A stretch of DNA of 64,000 nt from Procambarus clarkii. Taxonomy: Eukaryota; Arthropoda; Malacostraca; Decapoda; Cambaridae. The notes under the pieces were generated by a model, which had not been told where the DNA came from, did no database searches, and was given only the letters and a program-made list of their open reading frames with translations. The translations under genes and the position numbers were made by a program. Position 1 is the first letter of the stretch; each line of letters starts with the position of its first letter. Where the stretch lies: contig NC_091233.1 of assembly GCF_040958095.1 (NCBI RefSeq), positions 22,886,943-22,950,942 of the forward strand. Reading direction: 5' to 3'. This document shows, piece by piece, positions 55,261 through 64,000 of this stretch.

Positions 55261-56043
55261 TCGCGTTACATAACCATCAAAGTTAACTTCCTCCTCTTCG
55301 CTGATGTCATCTAACTGGGGTCGTAGGGTGGGAGGTCGCACAGGATCGTCCGTCGTCGTAGGATCAGGTTGTGGTGCGGCTGGTAACTGGGGTTGTAGGG
55401 TGGGAGGTCGCACAGGATCGTCCGTCGTCGTAGGATCAGGTTGTGGTGCGGCTGGTAACTGGGGTTGTAGGGTGGGAGGTCGAACAGGATCGTCCGTCGT
55501 CGTAGGATCAGGTTGTGGTGCGGCTGGTAACTGGGGTTGTAGGGTGGGAGGTCGAACAGGATCGTCTGTTGTCGTAGGTGGCGGTGCTGCTGGTAACTGT
55601 GGTCGAAAAGTGAACTGCGTAGTCGGCGGATGTGTCTCTGGATTTAGCAGTGTTGCAGACGTTGAGACGAAGCCTGGAGCAGAGCAGAGAGCTGAGTGAG
55701 GCCGGAGTCGTGGAGCTCTATGTGGGAGAGCGTGGCGGCTCGATTGAGAATTGTGAGTGTCTAAACTCGGGGAGCGAGAGCGTGGCAGCTCGATTGAGAA
55801 TTGTGAGTGTCTAAACTCGGGGAGCGAGAGCGTGGCGGCTCGATGCGGTCGTAGTCTGCTGTCTGCTCTGTGTCGAAGCTGTAGCGTCTTGGGTTGATTA
55901 GGACTGTACACGCCGAGTACTACATTGTTGACTGGAAATTGTAGTCTGGTACTAAAAGATGTAGGCAGTGTGTGGACAAGCTCGGTGTAGCAGGAGAGAA
56001 GAATGTGCATAATTGTTGCGTCCTTGGGTCGCTGGTGGAGCAT
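55102..56043 (-). CDS. Composite ORF: proline-rich repeats, TRAGR motif, LINE C-terminus
   Basis: A 313-residue frame with three 24-residue repeats (LPAAPQPDPTTTDDPVRP) and a shorter variant, then EEEEVNFDGYVTRAGRTIHR and a LINE-type C-terminus. The TRAGRTIHRPAKF piece resembles the extreme C-terminal end of LTR-element Pol proteins. Probably a chimeric remnant rather than a functional host gene; whether it is translated is unknown. Confidence 0.45.
   Translation of the reverse strand: MLHQRPKDATIMHILLSCYTELVHTLPTSFSTRLQFPVNNVVLGVYSPNQPKTLQLRHRADSRLRPHRAATLSLPEFRHSQFSIELPRSRSPSLDTHNSQSSRHALPHRAPRLRPHSALCSAPGFVSTSATLLNPETHPPTTQFTFRPQLPAAPPPTTTDDPVRPPTLQPQLPAAPQPDPTTTDDPVRPPTLQPQLPAAPQPDPTTTDDPVRPPTLQPQLPAAPQPDPTTTDDPVRPPTLRPQLDDISEEEEVNFDGYVTRAGRTIHRPAKFLDLSSLIKGPRMWNDLPNHVKDCTSLNQFKLKAKLYLINSL
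55316..55590. repeat. 72-bp tandem repeat within the composite ORF
   Basis: About four near-identical 72-bp units containing GGATCGTCCGTCGTCGTAGG; in frame, so the ORF stays open. Confidence 0.88.
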
Positions 56044-56574
56044 TTAGATCCGGGGCGGATGGGCTCGGGCACCAGGACATTAGGAGGTAATGTAGGCACG
56101 TAGTTAGGACAACGAGGGAATCACTGCTAGAGCTGAATTGTCCTGGAGGCGACGAAGAGTCGGAAACGCAAGCTGTAAGTCCTGTACTGCGCAAAGGGCT
56201 TGAGTCGGCAGAGTATCAAAATGCAGTGAACGTGTAGATGAATCTGACGAAAGAGCAGCTTTCGTGGGCGCCCCTGTAGAACAAGCAGTGCCCTGGCAGC
56301 GACGGAGAGTCGACAGGGCAGGCTGTAGATCCCACATTATGTAGTTACTGATGAAGCTGCCAGATAAGTGAGTAGTGATCGTGGAGCAGCAAGCCGTAGT
56401 AGATGAAAATGCAGAGACGATCGCGATGAAAATCATAGCTATGGCAAGGGTGTTGGCAACGTTCCATGACAGGTGGCTGCGGTCCACAGCAAGCAGCAGC
56501 AGTGGAGGTCCAGTGAGAGTCCATGTTGTAGTCCATCGTGGCTGGGTATCGTCGAAACTCTCTGGGGTCACCAA

Positions 56575-57798
56575 TGTAACGGTTCTTGGTTACGTAAAGT
56601 ATGGTGACAAATAAACACAGACACTAAGATACTATATATATATTTTCTGACCAGGGGGAGAAAGATACTGGCAGTATGGGGCGTTAAAGTTTATTGAAGA
56701 TTAAATTCTGCAGAACATGTAAATGTGTAAAGTTCAAATATAAAGTAAGTAATTATATAAAGTTTATATTAAACACGGTTTATATTATAGGCTTATAACA
56801 AAGTTGATATTATTAAACTTAATATTGAACATGTAAATATATAGAGTTTCAAAATATATAATTTAAGGACTATATAACGTTTATATTAAAATATATAAAG
56901 TAAATATATAAAGTAAGAATTAACAGTAACAATTCCAAGGACTAGATTTAACTTAAAAGGTACACCCGTAGTAAGTATGAGACCTTAGCCTATAGTGACA
57001 TGGAAACTAATTCTGCAGAAACCTAAAGGTTAACTGGTACTAGAATTAAGGCCGAGTGCAAATGTGTAGTAATTATATAACACTAGGATATAACAGGCAG
57101 GACACAAAGAATAACTAATAAGTGAGAGACCACATAACACGTAATGTACCCGGCCAAGAGGCCGTAAAAGACCTAATGGATAAGGAGAAGGGGGTGTGAC
57201 TACAAGTAGGGCTTACTAGCACCTAGACTGGGCAAAGTATTAGCTGCGGACAGCGGGACACTTGGGGACCGGCGCTGCACCCCCCTTCCCACATGCAGTG
57301 GGGAGACAATCGGGACAACTGTGCAAAGCATGACGGGGGTACAAAAGCAGCCGCTTGCAAAGGGGGGGAGGGTGGGGTTTTGCGAAGGCAGCGGCGAGGG
57401 CAGGCGGAGTGAGGCAGAGCCCCAGTGTGCGCCCGTATTTATACAGGCCCCAAACTGCCCGCGCAACGCGCTGCGCAATTGTTTCTTTCTCCCCCGCCAG
57501 AAAAATCCCCGCTTGCGATCAAGCAGTGACCATATTTGGTCGAATATACAGAAGTACACCGGTGATACTTTGGTGTGAGTTGAGCGCACTGAGCGTCGGT
57601 ACAGTATCTCGCAAGTGTCTGCTCTAGACCACACTTGAAAGTAGACTCGTTAATGTTCGCTACACCGCTGCTTATATTGCTCGGGCATCTCACCGTGTTG
57701 CCCGGGCAACGCCTCACCTCATTCATCTCCAAAGGTTGACAGGAACATTAACACTATATTTGGAGCGAGTGTATTATTGGGATAATCTACTCGCTACA
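56575..57798 (-). repeat. 5' LTR with ~885-bp insertion
   Basis: Its outer sequences match the 335-bp LTR at 54,425. The insertion at about 56,645-57,530 separates ACTATATATATATT from ATTTGGTCGAATATACAG. The insert starts TGACCAGGGGGAGAAAG, ends CAGTGACCA, and is GC-rich at its right side; ATATTT occurs at both junctions. Its class is not clear. Confidence 0.78.
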
Positions 57799-57802
57799 TA
57801 TG

Positions 57803-58560
57803 TAATATCAAAGGAAGTCGATGGTCCAAGCAACAATATCGTGGAGCGACTTATCCAAGATATATTGCTCTCTGGAAAGTGTTTGCTGGCATATCAACCT
57901 TCTGTACACAGTGATCCAGTCGTCGAACTTCTCTGCTCAAATTATCGCAAATTTAATTTATGATGTTAACAAGTAGAATGCGTATTTTTAATCAAATCTA
58001 ACGATATTAACAAGTAGAATGCGTATTTTTAATCAAATCTAACATAACTAGCCAAAAAACGTTAAAGATTATTTAAAAATACATGGTTGGAAGTTAAATC
58101 AACTCCATAGAACAATATTTTTGTTATAGATACTAATCGTTATTTGTTGGTATGCGTTCGCTACTTAAACTATCATGTACTGTATTTATGTAAAATCTCC
58201 CTGTTTCTTCGGACATAGAACACGGAACCTTACACGCTCTCTGATTTACTGTTTAATAGAGATTCACAAATAAGCTTATGATTATATACGTTATCAAAAA
58301 GGCAGTGACAAAGTCAATTTTGCATTTTAATCACAGAGATTAGATCTTAGTAAGATAGGAAAGATATTCATATTTTAAAGAAGGATTTTTGAACCATCGC
58401 TCTCCCTATTGATAGAAACTAACTTTTTTTTTGTTATTATTAACAAGCTTAGGTATACACAGTAATGTGCTGCTACCCTCTTCTATATGAAAGATTACAG
58501 TGTATATCAAAAACTAGCTACAAGTTCATTAAATATTCCCATCTCACAGGATGGTTAGTT
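57803..58560. other. AT-rich sequence with a short duplication
   Basis: A 46-bp segment containing ATTAACAAGTAGAATGCGTA is tandemly duplicated at about 57,962-58,050. No gene recognised. Confidence 0.6.
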
Positions 58561-58599
58561 ATACATGGAATCAGGGGATAAAATACCAGCCTCAATAAA

Positions 58600-58830
58600 A
58601 AAAAAATCAACTGTGACTAACAAGAACACCACTTACGGGCTATTCATGCCCGTGCTACCTTTTGGGTGGCTTAATCCTCATCAATCAATCACAAGAAACA
58701 AGGGATACATCTCCCGTCACGCAGGGTCCAGTCGCACCTCCACAGATCTCCAGTATCATCTATTGATACTGTTAATGGTTCAAGAGGACTACCACTTACG
58801 GGCCTACCTCAAGGTAACAATCAGGTAAGA
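58600..58830 (+). mobile_element. Possible SINE-like repeat
   Basis: ACCACTTACGGGCTATTCAT and ACCACTTACGGGCCTACCTC bracket about 170 bp and look like dispersed-repeat material. Only one copy is in the window, so this is tentative. Confidence 0.3.
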
Positions 58831-59354
58831 ACATAAAATATAAGGCTGATCTATTAGCCTCCGTTAGCAAAATCCGGGTACAGCATAAGAATATCTTCCA
58901 ATATTCCTAATTAAGTGTATGAAGTAATTACAGAGTTCAAAGTACCTTATACCATTTGGTCTGAAGTCACATATAACAGGGCAATCACAGATATAGTGTT
59001 GGTGAGTATGTCCCAGCTCTTGTTCACATAGTTTACAATTGGAATATTCACCATTGGGGGCTATTCATTACCTGCAGCCACCTGCGATACATATCGATAT
59101 CCTAGCCTAATTCTGGCAATTACAATGTCACACTGTCATTGTGACACTAGTGGAAGTTTTATGCTGTCCGTTCATATAATTCTCGATTCTAAACATGTTT
59201 ATTTAGTTTAGTTCATTAATTATGCACCCCATATATCATCTTGTGGGCGTTAGTGGAAAAGGTTACAGAGGCACATAAACATGTCATAGCTATTTATACT
59301 CTTGCTTTCTGGCTTTTGTGTGTCAGTGACTGCTCTACTGTCTTCCCTAATTTC

Positions 59355-59560
59355 CTAAAATATTGCGGCTTTGACAGAAGAGATTGGAATGCCCATATCC
59401 CACTCAACTTCAGGCTTATCACATTCAGTTTTAGCTGCCTTGTTTGTGTCATCATGCTGGACAACACCTATATGAGAAGGTATCCATACAAATGAGACTT
59501 TGAAACTCCTACTGTTTGCAATAATAATGTTGTTTATAATGGATGTTACAACTACAACCT
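59355..59560 (-). pseudogene. LINE RNase H domain remnant
   Basis: The minus frame reads VSFVWIPSHIGVVQHDDTNK and AAKTECDKPEV. This matches the W(I/V)PSHxG...N(E/D)xAD...AK block of retrotransposon RNase H domains. N-terminal parts are missing and the flanking ORF is unrelated. Confidence 0.7.
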
Positions 59561-59589
59561 TTTGAAGATCAATGCTAATTTTATCTAGA

Positions 59590-60065
59590 TAATGTAATAA
59601 ACGAAAGTTTTCTATGTCAACAGAAAGGCAGAAATATAAGCTACACTTTAAATACTTGTCATAAATATAACTGAAGTGAAAGCGAAGATATGTGCATTTG
59701 ATACTGTACAGTTTCTTGATGGCTTGTTCTAAGAGTGTGAAGTCCTTCACACCAGCCTATAAATTGTGTAATTTATTTCCATATATGCTAATTAACCTTA
59801 AAATCTATATGTCAGAAGGAAGGAAGATGTAGACGTTAATGTGACAACATTTCAAGAAATATCTCTCTCTTTAAAGTTAAATAATACAATCCTATCGCCG
59901 GTGTCCGGACACATGAAAGCTACTTAGGTATCAGTGGCCAGCCAGGTGGAGATCACAGGCTGTACAATACTGATAAATTATGTAATTCACAGAGATACGT
60001 TGATAAATATTAATGTTTTATATTTTATTAAAAATACAGATATATACTTTGTTTCATACGTTAAA
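59590..60065. repeat. Degenerate ~190-bp satellite, right block
   Basis: AGAAAGGCAGAAATATAAGC, GCGAAGATATGTGCATTT and related landmarks match the block at 53,300-54,185. Confidence 0.6.
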
Positions 60066-60186
60066 TGTAACAATATTTCAGTATATATTATATAAGCATA
60101 GTATACATAATTCAGTATATACAATATATAATAAGAGTGTCAGACCACGGATGAAGAATTGAAACAGGAATTTCCTTTAGTAGTTT

Positions 60187-60252
60187 CTTATATTAATACA
60201 TCTTCAGAGCGAACCATTCCTTCTGAAGATGTATTAATATACGAAAGTACTT
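60187..60252. repeat. Hairpin
   Basis: TATATTAATACATCTTCAGA pairs with TCTGAAGATGTATTAATATA around an 18-base loop. Confidence 0.85.
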
Positions 60253-60462
60253 AGAGCATTCTATTGTGGTTTTAATATTGAACAATTATACATATACGAA
60301 ACAGACAAATCTGGTGTCCGAAATAGTAAAAATATTGTATTGTATTTGTGCTGCTTTTTCAACAATGTTCCCCCCTCTTTAACCTCTATTTTTATTTGTA
60401 CTCAACACATTTTGTTCTTTTTACCCATTAGTTTTAAGCTTTAGTCATTAGTGTTTTTTCCT

Positions 60463-60602
60463 GCCCGAAACGCTTTGCGTAATAGTGGCTTTAGGCATTG
60501 TATGTACTAGCTCTATCTATAAAGCCAACAAACTTTGTAAAATCTCTTTATGTATGTACCTTTACCTAAATAAATATTATTATTATTATTATTATTATTA
60601 GT
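60463..60602 (+). mobile_element. LINE 3'-end fragment with (ATT)n tail
   Basis: CCCGAAACGCTTTGCGTAAT, AGTGGCTTTAGGCATTGTAT and an (ATT)n terminus, as in the tails at 47,990 and 54,800. Confidence 0.78.
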
Positions 60603-60779
60603 GTGCGATGTGATCAATGTAAGGGGGATATTGGGTGTGCCTCGTATCCCCTACAACAACAAGAAGTTCGAGAGCGATGAGGCCGCCACCTACTAGCTTC
60701 AGGATGTCGTCGAATCTAAATCAACAATATACTACCGCCGCTACTTTCTCGGAAACGTAAGTACCTGCCGCTTTACTTC

Positions 60780-60935
60780 TCTCACCCTGCCTAGCCTGGC
60801 CTGACCTGGCCTAGCCAGACCTGACCAGACCTGACCTGGCCTAGCCATACTTGACCAGACCTGACCTGGCCTAGCCTTACCTAGCCTAGTCTGACCTGGC
60901 CTAGTCTGACCTGACCTGGCCTAGCCTTACCCAAC
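60780..60935. repeat. CCTGACCTGGCCTAGC repeats
   Basis: Short degenerate units of CCTAGCC and CCTGACCTGG. Confidence 0.85.
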
Positions 60936-60939
60936 ATTA

Positions 60940-61525
60940 ATCACCACACGTGACAGCCCAAACGAATCGCAAATAAGTACACGTAACAAGTCATATGCCC
61001 GGACACTCTTTCACCTTGGGGACTGAGTGGTAACTATTGTATAGAAGAGCCGGCTCCCCGAGAGTGGTAAGAGGGCGTGATAAGAGGCTAACGTGTGGTC
61101 TTGAAGGAAGTCGATAAAGCAGACAATTTTCAAAAGGAAGGGCAGCATAACGAGCAGACAGGAATGGACAGACAGTCGGTTATCCCATAATGTGTAATAC
61201 GCCCCGCACAGCATGGGTGGAGTGGGGGGGGGGGTTGTAGCAGGGCACAGTATGGTGATGGTGCGGGTGAAGTACACACCCACTGAATTCCTGCCATCAA
61301 TAATTGTTTTCATAACCATTAGAACAATGGCATCCCTCCAGCCACCATCCTTCCACTGACCCCCTCCTCTGGTCCTCCACCTCAGACAATAACCCCCCAC
61401 ACCCCCTCTCCCTTCCAGACATCAGCATGTCAAAATCAGTACCATAATGTGTTTAAACTATTTAAACTAAGTCATTGTGTATCTCAAGGTATCTTAATTC
61501 ATTTGAAAGTGTACATGTGCATTCG
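60940..61525. other. Sequence without recognised genes
   Basis: A G run lies at 61,221-61,234. Chance ORFs only. Confidence 0.45.
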
Positions 61526-61529
61526 TTCA

Positions 61530-61702
61530 TATACTCGCCTAATTGTGCTTGCTGGGGTTGAGCTCTGGCTCTTTAGTTCCACCTCTCAACCGTCAATCAA
61601 CAGGTGTACAGGTTTCTGAGCCTATTGGGCTCTATCATATCTACACTTGAACCTGTGTATGGAGTCAGCCTCCACCACATCACTTACTAATGCATTCCAT
61701 TA
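61530..61702 (-). mobile_element. 3' end of the CR1/Jockey-like LINE, minus strand
   Basis: The reverse complement matches 21,690-21,865: GTGGTGGAGGCTGACTCCAT, GATAGAGCCCA and the GAGGTGGAACTAAAGAGCC tail. Confidence 0.85.
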
Positions 61703-61704
61703 GA

Positions 61705-62340
61705 TATAATCATATATGATTACACATAATCATAATCATTCCATACACATAATCATATATGTGTACGTCAACGTATACATACATGCGTATATATACCTCA
61801 TATTAAAATACTGATAAACGAATGACCATGAACAAATTAATTTATAATTGTAGTACTATATATAATTTTAATAGACTAATTACGTGTTTATACATTTGAA
61901 TGGTCCAGACAGGTGGCCAGCCTTGGATATATACACTTCTGGTAGGCACAATGACCTCATGTTAGACCCTTGATAGATTATGTGAGAGAGAGAGAGAGCT
62001 GGGGCAGGGAGGTGCGTGCCCCAGGGAAATAATCCATGCCCATGCCCCGCCTCGAGGTCAGTTCTCGAGTCACACCAAGAATAACAATCGAGCAAGTTGT
62101 CCTGACCAGGATGTGGCATATTAGGGAGGGTTGAGGAATAGGAAGCCTGTCTGATAGGGCTCTTGGCAAGCAGCTCTCCCTCAGTCTACCTATCTATATG
62201 GAAGAAATGTATCTAGGCCCTCCTCCCCCCTGCCTATTCTCTCTCCCCCACCTTTCTTCCTTCATTTCCTCCCTCCTTCCCTCCCCCTCACTGGTGAGAG
62301 AGTAGGAGTGTTAGAGTGGTTAGAGAACTCGTAGTTCTCA
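61705..62340. other. Sequence without recognised genes
   Basis: AT-rich to about 61,900, then mixed, with a (GA)n run at 61,983-61,998 and a pyrimidine-rich stretch at 62,215-62,290. Confidence 0.45.
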
Positions 62341-62379
62341 CGCTCGTGAAATTGTCTGCGACCCTGGAGGAGTAGAGCG

Positions 62380-62645
62380 GAGGGGGGGGGGTGAAAGTAG
62401 GTGACAATGGAGGAGTAGAGGGGAGCATTATATGCAGTGAACGTAGGTGTCTATGGAAGAGTACATCATAGAGGAGGGTGAAAGGAAGGTGACGATGGAG
62501 GAGGAGAAGGGAGGGGGGTGTGAAGGTAGGTGATGATGGAGGAGTAGAGGGGAGGAGGGGGGCAAAGGTAGGTGTCTATGGAAGATTACATCATAGAGGG
62601 GGGTGAAGGTAGGTGGCGATGGAGTAGAGCAAAAGGGGTGGGGGT
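62380..62645. repeat. Purine-rich degenerate repeats
   Basis: Repeated GTGAAGGTAGGTGACGATGG and GGAGGAGTAGAGGGGAG blocks in irregular order. Confidence 0.75.
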
Positions 62646-62682
62646 TGAAAGTAATCCTGAGTTTAATTTTTTAGTTATATAT

Positions 62683-63300
62683 AGTGACACCTCGGCTTAC
62701 GAATGAATATTTATGAACTTTTCGGGTTACGAGCCTAATTTCTTCGAAAAATTTGAATCGGGTTACAAACTTTGCCTCGGGAAAGGAGTTTGTTGATATA
62801 CGTATGGGCTGACCTAGCGCGTGGTGGCATGGTGATCGCGCCTCAGTTTACCAGTGTCTCCTGCCTAGTAAGTATTGCGCCTGAATTCTTTGTAAAGCAT
62901 TACAGTACATTTGTTTTGGGATTTTTGGCTATTTGAACATAAACTAGCTAGGCAGTACAACAAATCTATGTCAACAATATGCACTATACTTGCTAAGAAA
63001 ATGGACATTATGAGCATTAAAGTGGCAAAAGGCATATCAACAATCCCGAAACAAAGAACACAAACACTTGAGGATGTTAAAAAGTTTTTATTAATTTGGA
63101 TACACAACAAGGAGTTAGCAGGTGATAGCATTTCAGAGGCCATCATTTGTGAGAAACCAAGGCATTTGCATGAAGACCTTTTAAAGAAAACCCCTGGAAC
63201 GAGGGGGGGGGGGGAAAGATGAATCAAGTTTGAAAATGTGAAAAGTTTGTGTGACAATAGAGCCTCGTGGAAAACGTTTGCTGTGGTCATTACCTGGTGG
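62683..63300 (+). pseudogene. Tigger/pogo-type transposon, 5' end and transposase N-terminus (degraded)
   Basis: It begins AGTGACACCTCGGCTTACGA after a TA-rich site, like Tigger-type terminal repeats. From 62,968 a frame reads STICTILAKK, QRTQTLEDVKKFLLIWI and LAGDSISEAIICEKPRHLHE. This is the HTH/CENP-B-like DNA-binding region of Tigger transposases. It stops after a G run at 63,201-63,212. Confidence 0.75.
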
Positions 63301-63534
63301 AATGCACCCAGGATGGAGTATCAGGGCTATACATCTTTTAAATCATCAAAGTAATAAACATTTCCCATCAACCTTACAAACCATATTAACCTATTTTCAT
63401 GTATTTCCCCCATGTGCATTTTAACAAAGTTGCTAAATTGCCTTTATCATTCTGTAAAATTTCAATTACAGTACTGTATGTATAATTTTGTTAGTATAAA
63501 TGGACTGAATATTCTGAAATTGCTATTAATTTTA

Positions 63535-63720
63535 CAATTTCAGATTCAAAGGTGGTCTGGACACCCAATTTGGTCAGACAGGTGAAGAGAGCATTTAGGA
63601 TAGTTCGAAGAGATGAAGATGGTCGCAATTGTGTTCGAAGAGGCAAACGCCCCCCTTTGCTCCTGACATTATGTTCAACCATTGACCTCTGCACACCTAA
63701 CACAAGGTAGGTTGAAAACT
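63535..63720. other. Unassigned sequence between the Tigger fragments
   Basis: The plus strand has a coding-like stretch (TTTGGTCAGACAGGTGAAGA, CGAAGAGATGAAGATGGTCG) that I cannot assign. Confidence 0.3.
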
Positions 63721-63794
63721 CCTCCTTTATGTCATTGGTACATTAGCCAGAAACTCAGGGCTCATGTAGGAATATCCCTAAAAAAAAAAAAGTG

Positions 63795-63930
63795 GCCCCA
63801 ACAATGCATCCTATAAGTCTGGAGGATGAGCAGGAGCATTGTCGAGAAGCAGGACCTTGAGTGTCAAACTTTTCTCTTGCAGATATTTTTTGATGGCAGG
63901 GCAAACCACTCCACATCACAGTTTTTCTGC
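63795..63930 (-). pseudogene. Tigger-type DDE domain fragment
   Basis: The minus frame reads VVCPAIKKYLQEK and LKVLLLDNAPAHPPDL, then a stop. LLLDNAPAHP contains the second catalytic Asp block of Tigger/pogo transposases. Orientation is opposite to the N-terminal piece at 62.7-63.3 kb. Confidence 0.75.
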
Positions 63931-64000
63931 ACGTTATATATTTTTTAAAACTCTTGGATTTTTTAATGTTATGCGAGCAAGGGTTTAATTTTCAAATCGC

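Larger units (their letters stand above)
54425..57798 (-). mobile_element. Non-autonomous LTR retrotransposon with TATG target duplication
   Basis: Two LTRs begin TGTAGCGAG and end CGTTACA on the minus strand. TATG flanks the element at 54,421-54,424 and 57,799-57,802. The primer-binding region after the 5' LTR reads TTGGTGACCCC and a polypurine tract GGGAGGGGGAG precedes the 3' LTR, fixing the orientation. The internal region is only 1.8 kb with no protease, reverse transcriptase or integrase. The LTRs differ at only a few positions apart from one large insertion, so integration was recent. Confidence 0.88.

Noticed and set aside
55102-55700. Host proline-rich structural protein
   Set aside because: The ORF lies between LTRs and ends in a LINE C-terminus, so it is more simply a composite transposon remnant.
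56104-56574. 156-residue ORF with a hydrophobic segment as a gag or envelope protein
   Set aside because: It begins within the primer-binding region next to the LTR, its first codon is not a convincing ATG start, and no motif is recognisable.

Overview
This window is repeat-rich arthropod nuclear DNA, most likely from a decapod crustacean and possibly a crayfish; that placement is inference. There are no operons, ribosome-binding sites or prokaryotic genes. What is visible is two-coding-exon genes with GT-AG introns, several tRNA-derived SINE families, non-LTR and LTR retrotransposons, TIR elements, long (TA)n, (GA)n and (CT)n tracts, and kilobase-long minisatellites.

Genes (927-34,250, all on the minus strand). 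Four paralogous genes, here called A, B, C and D, lie head to tail. Each has a coding exon 1 (signal peptide, conserved FN-x-S glycosylation sequon, one hydrophobic segment, C-x5-C) and a coding exon 2 (FQKAA, a second C-x5-C, QPLD..L). The introns are phase 2, and all four joined frames are open and divisible by three (231, 256, 226 and 220 residues). A splice acceptor lies 5-7 bases before each ATG, so each gene also needs a non-coding 5' exon. I can place that exon for A, C and D but not B. The function is unknown; the cysteine pattern is loosely like arthropod DM4/DM12 proteins. Exon 2 of A and B is almost identical while exon 1 is well diverged, and D combines a C-like exon 1 with an A/B-like exon 2, so the cluster evolves as mosaics.

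Between and inside the genes are minisatellites with units of 14, 16, 19, 21, 23, 29, 37 and 43 bp, SINEs, a broken CR1/Jockey-like LINE with a SINE inside it (20.2-21.9 kb), two copies of a TIR element set in (TA)n tracts, and two inverted-dimer palindromes.

35,270-47,528 holds the most striking object. It is a 12,259-bp element made of two 5,805-bp inverted arms that look identical wherever I compared them, around a 649-bp single-copy spacer. It begins AGTAGTAGGG, ends CCCTACTACT, and is flanked by a perfect 6-bp direct repeat ACTGTT. It encodes no recognisable protein; its arms are blocks of different tandem repeats with a strong C-over-G strand bias that mirrors in the other arm. The 6-bp duplication and 5'-AG ends match those known for Polinton/Maverick elements, but the coding-free giant TIRs look more like foldback elements. 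I regard it as a candidate new giant-TIR, non-autonomous element; an assembly artefact must be excluded with reads.

47.5-64 kb is a retroelement graveyard. It has LINE tails and SINEs, one LINE with an uninterrupted 980-residue endonuclease/reverse transcriptase ORF (minus strand), a ~190-bp degenerate satellite, a young non-autonomous LTR element with TATG duplications (54,425-57,798), an RNase H remnant, and two oppositely oriented pieces of a Tigger/pogo DNA transposon at the right edge.
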